From Sphingobium sp. (GTDB taxonomy: Bacteria > Pseudomonadota > Alphaproteobacteria > Sphingomonadales > Sphingomonadaceae), in the NCBI GenBank assembly GCA_003248935.1, contig QFQF01000008.1, positions 124,001-188,000 of the forward strand: a stretch of 64,000 nucleotides of DNA. The letters are read 5' to 3'. The stretch's first letter is position 1, and the number at the start of each line of letters is the position of its first letter. A program made the position numbers and the translations under genes. The notes beneath the pieces are model-generated. The model had not been told where the DNA came from. It made no database searches and saw nothing but the letters and a program-made list of their open reading frames with translations. Shown in pieces: positions 53,747 to 61,948 of the stretch.

Positions 53747-54226
53747 ATGTCGAAGATCGCAACCTGCCTGTTGTTCGACAGGCAGGCAGAGGAGGCCGCA
53801 CGCTTCTATGTCGATACCTTCCGCGACGGGTCGATCGACCATATCAGTCATTATGGCGAGAACATGCCGATGGCGGCGGGCACCGTTCTGCTCGTCGCGT
53901 TCACCTTGTTCGGCCAGAGCTATCAGACGCTGAATTGCGGGGCGGAGTTCGCCTTCACCGAGGCGGTTTCTCTTTCGATATCCTGCGCAGACCAGGCAGA
54001 AGTCGACCGGCTTTACGAGGCTCTGACCTCCGGCGGTGGATCGCCCGGCCCCTGCGGCTGGGTGAAGGATCGCTTCGGCCTGTCCTGGCAGATCGTGCCG
54101 GAGGAATTCGTCGCCATGCAGAAGAGCAGCGATGCCGCAGCGGTGGCACGCGCGATGCAGGCGATGATGACGATGCAGAAACTGGACCTTGGCGTGCTGA
54201 AGGCCGCCTATGCCGGAGAAGGATAG
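53747..54226 (+). CDS. VOC-family (PhnB/3-demethylubiquinone-like) protein
   Basis: 159 residues from the ATG at 53747 with an AAGGAGAAGG site. Features: TCLLFDRQAEEAARFYVDTF, GGGSPGPCGWVKDRFGLSWQIVP. It resembles the PhnB-type VOC proteins that bind small metabolites without the usual glyoxalase activity. Last gene of the HxlR-associated set; followed by an inverted repeat. Confidence 0.87.
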   Translation: MSKIATCLLFDRQAEEAARFYVDTFRDGSIDHISHYGENMPMAAGTVLLVAFTLFGQSYQTLNCGAEFAFTEAVSLSISCADQAEVDRLYEALTSGGGSPGPCGWVKDRFGLSWQIVPEEFVAMQKSSDAAAVARAMQAMMTMQKLDLGVLKAAYAGEG

Positions 54227-54253
54227 GCGGGGTATCTCAACCCATCTCCACCC

Positions 54254-54293
54254 GGAAAGGCGGGATAGCGATTGACTCGCCCCCGCCTTTTCC
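54254..54293 (+). terminator. Probable terminator after the VOC operon
   Basis: An 11-bp arm (54254-54264) pairs with 54282-54293 with one bulged T, giving a GC-rich stem, and the plus strand runs TTTTCCTTA at its end. It starts 28 bp after the last VOC stop. Confidence 0.6.
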
Positions 54294-54340
54294 TTATCGG
54301 ACCCGCTTCCGACAGGGGTCGCCGTTTCGGCGGCCATTTT

Positions 54341-54368
54341 TTGTCGTACCGGTTTTTCAGACTATGTA
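54341..54368 (+). promoter_or_regulatory. Possible sigma-70-type promoter of rpmH
   Basis: TTGTCG (54341-54346) and TATGTA (54363-54368) are separated by 16 bp. If used, transcription would begin near 54374-54376, just before the ATGs at 54377 and 54384. The match is moderate and untested. Confidence 0.3.
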
Positions 54369-54376
54369 TTTGAGGA

Positions 54377-54940
54377 ATGAGCGATGAAGCGCACCTTTCA
54401 GCCGAGCAACCTCGTCCGCAAGCGGCGGCACGGCTTTCGCGCCCGGATGGCGACGGCAGCGGGCCGCGCGGTCCTGCGCGCCCGTCGCGCCCGTGGCCGC
54501 AAGAGCCTGAGCGCCTGATTCCGGCGGCGGAGGTCGGCGGTCTGGCGACACTTCGCCGGCGCGCCGATTTCCTGGCCGCGAACAAGGGCCGCAGGCAGCC
54601 GATGCCCGGCTTCGTCCTCCTGCTGCGCGAGCGCGCGGATGGCGATCCGACCAAGCGAATCGGCTACACGGTAACGAAGAAGATCGGCGGCGCTGTCGTC
54701 CGTAACCGGATGAAGCGCCGTTTTCGTGCTCTCGCGCGCGAACTGCTCCCGGTCCTTGGTGTTGCTGGCGCTGACCATGTCCTGATCGGCCGCGCCGATG
54801 GGGTGGAGCGCGATTTTGCGCAGCTTCGTGCCGATCTCGAAAAGGCGCTGCGAAAAATCACGGCGCACGGCCGGCCAAGACATGATGGCCCACGGCAGCG
54901 CCGGGACGACGTTGCCCGCGATCCCGCCGGAACGCCATGA
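54377..54940 (+). CDS. rnpA: Ribonuclease P protein component, overlapping rpmH
   Basis: 187 residues if the ATG at 54377 is used. Residues 56-187 are RnpA (RRRADFLAANKGRR, then RNRMKRRFRALARELL, the RNR signature), the protein subunit of tRNA 5' processing. There is no ATG, GTG or TTG in this frame between the rpmH stop and RADFL; only CTG (54515, 54542) and ATT exist. The 54377 start therefore gives a ~55-residue Pro/Arg/Ala-rich extension that encloses all of rpmH in another frame and shares its ribosome-binding site. Such nested rpmH/rnpA genes are known from Thermus. The core is certain; the start is the inference. Confidence 0.8.
   Translation: MSDEAHLSAEQPRPQAAARLSRPDGDGSGPRGPARPSRPWPQEPERLIPAAEVGGLATLRRRADFLAANKGRRQPMPGFVLLLRERADGDPTKRIGYTVTKKIGGAVVRNRMKRRFRALARELLPVLGVAGADHVLIGRADGVERDFAQLRADLEKALRKITAHGRPRHDGPRQRRDDVARDPAGTP
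54384..54518 (+). CDS. rpmH: 50S ribosomal protein L34
   Basis: 44 residues, too short for most gene callers: MKRTFQPSNLVRKRRHGFRARM...GRAVLRARRARGRKSLSA. The invariant start (KRTFQPSNLVRKRR) and terminal basic run are typical of L34. A GAGGA site (54372-54376) lies 7 nt before its ATG. It is entirely inside the rnpA frame (54377-54940). Confidence 0.95.
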   Translation: MKRTFQPSNLVRKRRHGFRARMATAAGRAVLRARRARGRKSLSA

Positions 54941-55149
54941 TCGCCCGGCTCCTCTCCCTGATCGCGCGCGCATGGCAGATTGGGCCTTCCCGCATCCTGC
55001 CGCCGACATGTCGCTACAGCCCATCCTGTTCCCAATATGCGATCGACGCGCTTGGAAAATATGGCGCGCTCAAGGGTAGCTGGCTGGCCATGAAGCGGCT
55101 AATGCGGTGCCACCCATGGGGAGGCTCGGGCTACGACCCGGTCCCCTGA
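54937..55149 (+). CDS. yidD: Membrane protein insertion efficiency factor
   Basis: 70 residues, the usual size: SRILPPTCRYSPSCSQYAIDALGKYGALKGSWLAMKRLMRCHPWGGSGYDPVP with the conserved C-x4-C...H-P-W motifs. It assists YidC in inner-membrane protein insertion. ATG overlaps the rnpA stop by 4 bp (ATGA). Confidence 0.95.
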   Translation: MIARLLSLIARAWQIGPSRILPPTCRYSPSCSQYAIDALGKYGALKGSWLAMKRLMRCHPWGGSGYDPVP

Positions 55150-55201
55150 AGCAAACGATCACAGACGATCAACGACAAGATGAACGCCGGAGCCTGAACG
55201 C

Positions 55202-56914
55202 GTGGACGACAAGCGGAACCTGATATTGGCGGTGGTGCTGACGGCCGCCATCCTGTTTGGATGGCCTTACATCGCCAACCACTTCTTCCCGGCCGCGAAC
55301 CCGCCCGCGACGCAGGTGCAGGGCGGCAAGACCACACCGGTCACCGCCCCCTCCCCCGGTGCACCCGCCGCGCCCGTCGATCCCGCCCAGGCGATCCGCG
55401 ACCGCTCCGCCGTGCTGCGCGAAAGCCCGCGCATCCCGATCGAGACGCCCAAGCTTTCCGGCTCGATCAATTTGAAGGGCGCGCGGATCGACGATATCGT
55501 CCTGCCGACCTATCGCGAGACCATCGCGAAGAACGCGCTGCCCATCCGTCTCTATTCCCCCTCCGGCACGCCCGACGCCTATTTCGCCGGTTTCGGCTGG
55601 AGCGGCGAGGGCGCGAAGCTGCCCGACACCAGCACGGTCTGGACGGCGGAAGGCACAAAGCTGACGCCGGCAACACCGGTGACGCTGCGCTGGAGCAACG
55701 GCGCCGGGCAGACCTTCGTCATCCGCTTGTCGGTCGACGACAATTTCATGTTCACCGCGCAGCAGACGGTCGAAAACGCCGGAACCGGCGCGGCGGCGGT
55801 CAAGCCCTATGGCTATATCAGCCGCGACGGCCCGTCGAAGGATCCGACAAGCTGGACGATCCATACCGGCCCGATCGGCGTCTTCAACGGTGCCGCCAAT
55901 TACGATGTCGATTTCAAGGATCTCGACAAGGACGGTGATCAGGGATTTACCAGCACCGGCGGCTGGATCGGCTTTACCGACAAATACTGGCTCTCGGCCC
56001 TGATCCCCGACCAGAAAGCAGCTTATGCAGCGCAGTTCCGCAAGGGCGCAGGCACGCAGTATCAGGCGGATTACAGCCTGAACCCCACGATCGTTCAGCC
56101 CGGCAAGGCACTGACGCAGACGACACGCCTGTTCGTCGGCGCGAAGGAAGTGAAGACGCTTCAGGGCTATCAGAACGCCGGCATCCCGCTGTTCGACCGC
56201 GCGATCGACTGGGGCTGGTTCTACTGGTTCGAACAGCCGATCTTCTCGCTGCTCCACTGGCTGTTCACCGTCGTCGGCAATTTCGGCGTGGCGATCATCC
56301 TGCTGACGCTGTGCGTCCGCGGCCTGATGTTCCCGATCGCGCAGAAGCAGTTCAAGTCGATGGCGGCGATGCGCGCCGTTCAGCCGAAGATGAAGGCGCT
56401 GCAGGAAAAGTACAAGGACGACAAGGTCAAGCTCCAGCAGGAGATGATGGAGCTCTACAAGCGCGAAAAGGTGAACCCGCTCGCGGGCTGCCTGCCGATC
56501 TTCATCCAGATTCCGATCTTCTTCGCCCTCTATAAGGTACTGATGCTGACGATCGAGATGCGGCACCAGCCGTTCGTGCTGTGGATCAAGGATCTCTCCG
56601 CGCCAGATCCGCTGCACGTCCTCAACCTCTTCGGCCTGCTGAACTTTCAGCCGCCCGCCTTCCTGGCGATCGGCGTGCTGGCGATCATCCTGGGCTGCAC
56701 CATGTGGCTCCAGTTCCGCCTGAATCCGACACCGATGGACGACATGCAGAAGCAGATCTTCTCCATCATGCCGTGGATGATGATGTTCGTGATGGCGCCG
56801 TTCGCCGCCGGTCTGCTCGTTTACTGGATCACCAACAACATGCTGTCCATCGCGCAGCAGTGGTTCCTGTACCGCGCGCACCCCGCCCCGGCGGAGGCCG
56901 CAACGGCGAAGTGA
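55202..56914 (+). CDS. yidC: Membrane protein insertase YidC
   Basis: 570 residues from a GTG at 55202. N-terminal membrane helix (about 5-22), a large periplasmic domain (about 60-340), and five C-terminal helices including LLTLCVRGLMFPIAQKQFKS and IFIQIPIFFALYKVL. The conserved Arg of the hydrophilic groove is in LCVRG. It inserts proteins into the inner membrane with or without Sec. It lies 52 bp after yidD; its stop overlaps the engB start (TGATG). Confidence 0.95.
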   Translation: MDDKRNLILAVVLTAAILFGWPYIANHFFPAANPPATQVQGGKTTPVTAPSPGAPAAPVDPAQAIRDRSAVLRESPRIPIETPKLSGSINLKGARIDDIVLPTYRETIAKNALPIRLYSPSGTPDAYFAGFGWSGEGAKLPDTSTVWTAEGTKLTPATPVTLRWSNGAGQTFVIRLSVDDNFMFTAQQTVENAGTGAAAVKPYGYISRDGPSKDPTSWTIHTGPIGVFNGAANYDVDFKDLDKDGDQGFTSTGGWIGFTDKYWLSALIPDQKAAYAAQFRKGAGTQYQADYSLNPTIVQPGKALTQTTRLFVGAKEVKTLQGYQNAGIPLFDRAIDWGWFYWFEQPIFSLLHWLFTVVGNFGVAIILLTLCVRGLMFPIAQKQFKSMAAMRAVQPKMKALQEKYKDDKVKLQQEMMELYKREKVNPLAGCLPIFIQIPIFFALYKVLMLTIEMRHQPFVLWIKDLSAPDPLHVLNLFGLLNFQPPAFLAIGVLAIILGCTMWLQFRLNPTPMDDMQKQIFSIMPWMMMFVMAPFAAGLLVYWITNNMLSIAQQWFLYRAHPAPAEAATAK

Positions 56915-57549
56915 TGGACGACACGATCGATCCCATCGAAACCGCGCGCAGGATTTTCGCGGGGCCGGTCGCGTTCCTGAAGTCCGCGCCACAGCTCAAG
57001 TTCCTGCCCGATCCCGTGGTGGTGGAGGTGGCGTTCGCCGGCCGGTCGAACGTCGGCAAATCCTCTCTGCTGAACGCGCTCACCAACCGCAACAACCTCG
57101 CGCGCACATCCAACACACCGGGGCGCACGCAGGAACTGAACTTCTTCGACGTCGGCGATCCGTTGCTGCTGCGCCTCGTCGACATGCCGGGCTATGGCTT
57201 TGCGAAGGCGCCCAAGGACATGGTGCGTCAGTGGCGGTTTCTGGTGAACGACTATCTGCGCGGCCGCGCCGCGCTGAAGCGCGCGCTGGTGCTGATCGAC
57301 AGCCGCCACGGCATCAAGGAGGTGGATACAGAGATGCTCGACATGCTCGACACCGCCGCCGTCAGCTATCGCATCGTCCTCACCAAGACCGACAAGATCA
57401 AGGCGAGCGAGCTGGCCGCTGTGCTCGAACGGACGGCCGATGCGATCCGCAAGCGCCCGGCCGCCCATCCGGACATCATCGCGACCTCCAGCGAGAAGGG
57501 CATGGGCATTCCGGAGTTGCGCGCGGCGGTGATCGAGGCGCTGGAATAG
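56914..57549 (+). CDS. engB: Ribosome biogenesis GTPase EngB (YsxC)
   Basis: 211 residues from the ATG at 56914, overlapping the yidC stop. GTPase motifs: G1 GRSNVGKSS (about 47-55), G2 TPGRTQE, G3 DMPGYG, G4 TKTD, G5 TSSEKG. It is needed for 50S subunit assembly. The gene order rpmH-rnpA-yidD-yidC-engB is the usual alphaproteobacterial arrangement. Confidence 0.95.
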   Translation: MDDTIDPIETARRIFAGPVAFLKSAPQLKFLPDPVVVEVAFAGRSNVGKSSLLNALTNRNNLARTSNTPGRTQELNFFDVGDPLLLRLVDMPGYGFAKAPKDMVRQWRFLVNDYLRGRAALKRALVLIDSRHGIKEVDTEMLDMLDTAAVSYRIVLTKTDKIKASELAAVLERTADAIRKRPAAHPDIIATSSEKGMGIPELRAAVIEALE

Positions 57550-57782
57550 GCCCCTCCCCCCCGGATCACAGGTGGCGTGATCGCGTGACACGCTGACGCG
57601 CCGTCATCCTCATGTCATCGCAACGTCACTTTACGGACCAGCGACTTTATGCCAGCCCCTCATTGGCTTGGGTGCCTTCCGGATAGTCCGGGCGCCCGGA
57701 CATGCCGCACAGAACCGGAGCCGATGCAGATTGTTTCCTTCTTGAAGTGCGGACACGAGACGTCGACGGAGGAAACAGGGGA

Positions 57783-58760
57783 ATGATCGTACCGGCATTG
57801 ATCAGTGTCGCGCTGCTGGCCGGCGCGCCGACTGATGCCGCCCAATCCGTGATCGCGAGCGTACAGGAAACGCCCGCGCCCGCGCAGCCGACGACTGCCC
57901 CTCCGGCGGCTCCCGAAACCTCGGGCGCCAGGTCCGCGGCGACGCAGGAAGGGCAACCGGCTCAGCCCCCGGCAGAGGAACAGGATTCGATCGTCGTCAC
58001 CGGCCGGGGCAGCCCGCCGCCCACGGACCCGTTGCAGGACATCAACGCCAAGACCTTCAAGGTGACGCAGGATGTGGACAAGGCCGTCGTCGCACCGGTC
58101 GCCGATGTCTATGAAAACGGCATTCCCAGGCCGATTCGCCGGGGCCTCGGCAATTTCCTGAGCAACCTCACGGAGCCGGTGGTCTTCCTCAATTATCTGT
58201 TGCAGTTGAAGCCCGGCAAGGCGACCGAGACGCTCGGCCGGTTCACGGTGAACACGACCATCGGCATCGCCGGGCTGCTTGACGTGGCCAAGAAGAAGCC
58301 GTTCAACCTGCCCTATCGTCCGAACGGCTTCGCCAACACATTCGGCTATTACGGCATCAAGCCCGGCCCCTATTTCTACCTGCCGCTCATCGGTCCCACG
58401 ACGCTGCGCGACCTGACGGGGACGTTGATCGACAAGATGGTCCTGCCGATCGCGGTCGGATCGCCGTTCAACAAGCCCGCCTACGCCATTCCGGCGGTGG
58501 TCATCAGCACGCTGAACGACCGTATCGGGATCGATACCGAATTGCGGCGGATGCGCGCGGAATCGTCCGATCCCTACGCGACCACCCGCGAATATTATCT
58601 GGAGCGACGGCATATCGAGATCGAGGCGCTGCACGGCCGCCACATAGCGCCCACGCTCTCATCGCCCCCGCCAGTGCAGCAAACACCGGCGCGACAAGCC
58701 CCGGAAGCGCCCCTGGCACCCACAACGCCTGCTCCCGGGCTTACACCCCAGCAGAACTGA
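57783..58760 (+). CDS. mlaA: MlaA/VacJ-family outer-membrane lipid asymmetry protein
   Basis: 325 residues from the ATG at 57783 (GGAGGAAACAGGGG site). Signal peptide (about 1-20), a Pro/Ala-rich linker (31-80), and an MlaA domain (about 88-290: DINAKTFKVTQDVDKAV, LTEPVVFLNYLLQLKPGK, TLGRFTVNTTIGIAGLLDVAKK, GPTTLRDL). MlaA extracts misplaced phospholipids from the outer leaflet. No lipobox Cys is present, unlike E. coli MlaA; the linker has DSIVVTG (68-74), close to a TonB box. A Pro-rich tail ends the protein. Stands alone. Confidence 0.88.
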   Translation: MIVPALISVALLAGAPTDAAQSVIASVQETPAPAQPTTAPPAAPETSGARSAATQEGQPAQPPAEEQDSIVVTGRGSPPPTDPLQDINAKTFKVTQDVDKAVVAPVADVYENGIPRPIRRGLGNFLSNLTEPVVFLNYLLQLKPGKATETLGRFTVNTTIGIAGLLDVAKKKPFNLPYRPNGFANTFGYYGIKPGPYFYLPLIGPTTLRDLTGTLIDKMVLPIAVGSPFNKPAYAIPAVVISTLNDRIGIDTELRRMRAESSDPYATTREYYLERRHIEIEALHGRHIAPTLSSPPPVQQTPARQAPEAPLAPTTPAPGLTPQQN

Positions 58761-58840
58761 CGCGGTAGCAAACCCGCCCTTGCCAACACGCCCCATCCCG
58801 GCGAAAGGCAGCGTAGAGGAAGGGAAAGGCGACAACCGTC

Positions 58841-59512
58841 ATGATGAAGCTGTTCATCGGCAACAAGGCGTATTCAAGCTGGTCGCTGCGCGGCTGGCTG
58901 GCGGCAAAGCAGTCCGGCCTGCCGTTCGAGGAGGTCGTCGTCCCGCTCTATGACCAGGATTGGGAAAAGCGGCGCGAGGGCGATGAATTCGCGCCCTCCT
59001 CCGGCAAGGTGCCGATCCTGTGGGATGGCGATATCGTCGTTTGGGACAGCCTGGCCATTGTCGAATATCTGAACGAGACGTCGGGCGGCGACAAATTCTG
59101 GCCGGCCGACCCTGCCGCACGCGCGATGGCACGGTCAATGGCGGCGGAGATGCACTCCAGCTTCGCGGCGCTGCGCCGCGAGCACAGCATGAACATCCGG
59201 CAGATCTATGCACCCGTCCCGCCGTCGACGGACGTGATGCGCGACATCGAACGGATCATGCAATTATGGGCTGAAGCACGGGCGCGCCACGGCGGCGCGG
59301 GCGACTTCCTGTTCGGCGATTTCGGCGCCGCCGACATCATGTTCGCGCCGGTCGTCACCCGCTTCATCACCTACCAGTTGCCCATCGCCCGCTTCGCCCA
59401 GCCTTATATGCAGGCGATCATCGCCCATCCGTTCATGCAAGAGTGGATCGGTGGCGCGCAGGCAGAGGACTGGGTGATCGAGAAGTTCGAGATGACACCA
59501 GCCTCCGCCTGA
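58841..59512 (+). CDS. Glutathione S-transferase family protein
   Basis: 223 residues (the next ATG, 58844, is equally likely). Thioredoxin-like N-domain with KLFIGNKAYSSWSLRGWLAAKQSG (Ser replaces Cys at the active site), cis-Pro in GKVPIL and ESLAIVEYL-type residues (DSLAIVEYL), then an all-helical C-domain. Substrate unknown; probably detoxification. Single gene. Confidence 0.9.
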   Translation: MMKLFIGNKAYSSWSLRGWLAAKQSGLPFEEVVVPLYDQDWEKRREGDEFAPSSGKVPILWDGDIVVWDSLAIVEYLNETSGGDKFWPADPAARAMARSMAAEMHSSFAALRREHSMNIRQIYAPVPPSTDVMRDIERIMQLWAEARARHGGAGDFLFGDFGAADIMFAPVVTRFITYQLPIARFAQPYMQAIIAHPFMQEWIGGAQAEDWVIEKFEMTPASA

Positions 59513-59526
59513 ATGGCGAAGGCTGG

Positions 59527-59979
59527 TCAGCCGAACGGCGATCCGTCCTTGTGGGTGTATCTCCCTGCAGCCGGATCGAAGTGCAAGTCGATGTCGGAAT
59601 AGTGGCAGGGGCTCTTGGCCGCCCGCCCAACGGCAACGAACGTGCAGTCGGCTGGACTCTCGTTCACCAGATGATGGCCGTTGCCGTCATTCTTCGGAAA
59701 GACGGCAATGTCGCCGGGCCGTAGCGATGTCCGGCCGTTGTCGTCCACCAGCACCGCTTCTCCCGCAACCATCACGACCAGTTCATCCTCGCCCTCGTGC
59801 CAGTGCCGCTGCGACGACCAGGCGCCGGGCCGCAGGGTCACATGCGACATGCCGAAATCCTGCAGGCCTAACGCCGCCGTCATCCGCCGGACCCAGCGTT
59901 CCTGCACTGCCTGCGCATAAGGCGGCGGATAGCCGGTCATGTTGTTCTGTGGAACGGTATCGAGCTTGACCTTTGGCAT
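59527..59979 (-). CDS. Cupin domain protein
   Basis: 150 residues from the ATG at 59979 (GGAGG site). A single cupin_2 barrel: the first motif is WSSQRHWHEGEDELVVMVAGEAVL (two His and Glu as metal ligands), the second FPKNDGNGHHLVNES. Similar proteins are metal-binding sugar isomerase or dioxygenase relatives; function not assigned. Divergent from dapE. Confidence 0.85.
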   Translation of the reverse strand: MPKVKLDTVPQNNMTGYPPPYAQAVQERWVRRMTAALGLQDFGMSHVTLRPGAWSSQRHWHEGEDELVVMVAGEAVLVDDNGRTSLRPGDIAVFPKNDGNGHHLVNESPADCTFVAVGRAAKSPCHYSDIDLHFDPAAGRYTHKDGSPFG

Positions 59980-60028
59980 CGTGCGCCTCCTGCTGGCCAA
60001 AAGGATGTGCACTCGCTAACGCACGGCC

Positions 60029-61183
60029 ATGAACAGCACCAGTACCGTTCCCGCCGCGCTGGCCCTCGCCAGCCGCCTGATGGCCTGCCCTTCGGTAACG
60101 CCCGCGACCGGAGCGGTATTCGATGCGCTGGAGGAGATGCTGATCCCCCTCGGCTTTGCGGTGGACCGGTTCCTGTCGGGCGATGCGCCTGATGGCCCTG
60201 TCGAGAATTTGCTGGCGGTGCGCCAAACGGGCGACGGTCCGCATTTCGCCTTCGCCGGCCATCTCGACGTCGTACCGCCCGGCACCGGATGGACCGGCGA
60301 CCCGTTCGGCCCGCAGGTGCGTGGTCCGCTGCTCTACGGGCGGGGCGCTGTCGACATGAAGGGATCGATCGCCTGTTTCGTGGCGGCACTCGCGGCCCTG
60401 CCCACGATGCCGGGCACGATCAGCCTGATCATCACTGGGGATGAAGAAGGCGCAGCGGTCCACGGCACGCTCGCCATCATGGATCGCATGGCCGACCGCG
60501 GGGTGAAGCCCGACCTCTGCCTCGTTGGTGAGCCGACCTCCGTCCATCGCCTCGGCGACATGGTGAAGATCGGGCGGCGCGGTTCGGTCAACATGTGGAT
60601 CACCGTCGCGGGACAGCAGGGCCATGTCGCCTACCCGCATCTCGCCGACAATCCGATCCCGCGCCTGCTCCGTATCCTGACCGCGATCGAGGCCGTCAAC
60701 CTCGATGCAGGTACCGACTGGTTCCAGCCGAGCAATATCGAGATCACCGATATCCACGTCGGCAACCCCGCCACCAATGTGATCCCGGCACAGGCGACGG
60801 CGCGCATCTCCATCCGCTTCAACGACCAGCATGACGGCGCAAGCCTCGTCGCGCGCATCCGGGCGATCGTGGAGGCGGAAGGCGGCGCGCTGGAGGCGAA
60901 GATCAGCGGCGAGCCGTTCCTGACACCGCCGGGGGATTTCTCGACGCTCATCTCCGACGCGATCGTCGCGGCAACCGGATCGGCGCCGGAACTCTCGACC
61001 ACTGGCGGAACCTCCGACGCGCGCTTCCTCTCGCGCCTCTGCCCGGTCGTCGAATTCGGCCTGCCCAACGCCACGATGCACAAACTGGACGAGGCGGTCG
61101 CAGTGGACGATCTGGAAACGCTGACACGCATCTATGCCGACATCGTCGCGCGGGCGCTGGGCGGCGGGTCGGCCGATAGCTGA
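60029..61183 (+). CDS. dapE: Succinyl-diaminopimelate desuccinylase
   Basis: 384 residues, M20 metallopeptidase. Zn ligands in AFAGHLDVVPPG (His) and GRGAVDMKG (Asp), TGDEEGAAVHG (catalytic Glu), VGEPTS, and a C-terminal LPNATMHKLDE (His). The dimerisation domain lies between. It hydrolyses N-succinyl-LL-diaminopimelate to LL-DAP in the lysine/murein pathway, in line with dapB at 49801. Single gene. Confidence 0.95.
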   Translation: MNSTSTVPAALALASRLMACPSVTPATGAVFDALEEMLIPLGFAVDRFLSGDAPDGPVENLLAVRQTGDGPHFAFAGHLDVVPPGTGWTGDPFGPQVRGPLLYGRGAVDMKGSIACFVAALAALPTMPGTISLIITGDEEGAAVHGTLAIMDRMADRGVKPDLCLVGEPTSVHRLGDMVKIGRRGSVNMWITVAGQQGHVAYPHLADNPIPRLLRILTAIEAVNLDAGTDWFQPSNIEITDIHVGNPATNVIPAQATARISIRFNDQHDGASLVARIRAIVEAEGGALEAKISGEPFLTPPGDFSTLISDAIVAATGSAPELSTTGGTSDARFLSRLCPVVEFGLPNATMHKLDEAVAVDDLETLTRIYADIVARALGGGSADS

Positions 61184-61286
61184 GACCTGGATATGGTCGC
61201 GGTGCGATCCATGGGGTGCTATGAGTCCACCTACGGCTCGGGCCTTCCGGCGCCGTCCCACGGGTAAGCCCATGAGGAGAGAGACC

Positions 61287-61682
61287 ATGTCCCGTCCATC
61301 CTGCCTTCGCGCCTTCTCGATCGCTGCGTGCGCGGCCGCCTTGCTTGCCCCCGCACTCGCCGACGCCAAGAAAGCGGAGCCCGATACACTCGTCCCCGCC
61401 GGCGATCCGGTCAACTGCATCCAGATCAACGCGATCCGCTCGTCCAATGTCAGGGACGACCGCACCATCGACTTCATCATGAACGGCAAGACGATTTACC
61501 GGAACACGCTGCCCAACAGTTGCCCCGGGCTCGGCTTCGAAAAGCGGTTCGCCTACCAGACCAGCCTGTCGCAACTCTGCTCCGTCGACATCATCACGGT
61601 TCTCTACGCATCACCGAACCTGATGCGCGGGCCAAGCTGCGGCCTCGGCACGTTCCAGCCGATGAAGAAGGCGCCGAAATAG
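61287..61682 (+). CDS. Small secreted protein of the DUF6491-like type
   Basis: 131 residues from the ATG at 61287 (GAGGAGA site). Signal peptide (about 1-27, ALADA) and a mature domain with CIQINAIRSSNVRDDRTIDFIMNGKTIYRN, CPGL, LCSVD and CGLG. Four Cys would allow two disulfides. The pattern matches a family of unknown function common in Sphingomonadales and Caulobacterales. Single gene. Confidence 0.75.
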   Translation: MSRPSCLRAFSIAACAAALLAPALADAKKAEPDTLVPAGDPVNCIQINAIRSSNVRDDRTIDFIMNGKTIYRNTLPNSCPGLGFEKRFAYQTSLSQLCSVDIITVLYASPNLMRGPSCGLGTFQPMKKAPK

Positions 61683-61796
61683 CAGCGGTAAGGCCGGCGG
61701 CCCATCGTATCGACCGCGACAGGCGATTTTGCGGCTGGCGCGATCCATCGGGCTTTGCTAAGCGGCCACAACCTGCAAGGGCTTACCCGCGCACAG

Positions 61797-61839
61797 GCAC
61801 CCATAGCTCAGCTGGATAGAGCGTTGCCCTCCGAAGGCA
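61797..61839 (+). pseudogene. Truncated tRNA-Arg(CCG): 5' half only
   Basis: The sequence fits the 5' half of a tRNA: acceptor strand GCACCCA (61797-61803), TA, D-arm GCTC...GAGC (61806-61822), anticodon arm TTGCC-CTCCGAA-GGCA with anticodon CCG (61831-61833). From 61840 it becomes CCATTTTTTATT; no variable loop, T-arm, 3' acceptor strand or CCA end is found in the next kilobase. It is probably a scar of an insertion, deletion or element integration. Confidence 0.72.
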
Positions 61840-61948
61840 CCATTTTTTATTCTTATGAAGACTACAGCGGCGGCGGCTACCGAACGGGGAGTTGGCGCGC
61901 ATGGCCATACCCGCTATCCTGCAGTGCGGGAGACTTGGAAACCGGGGC

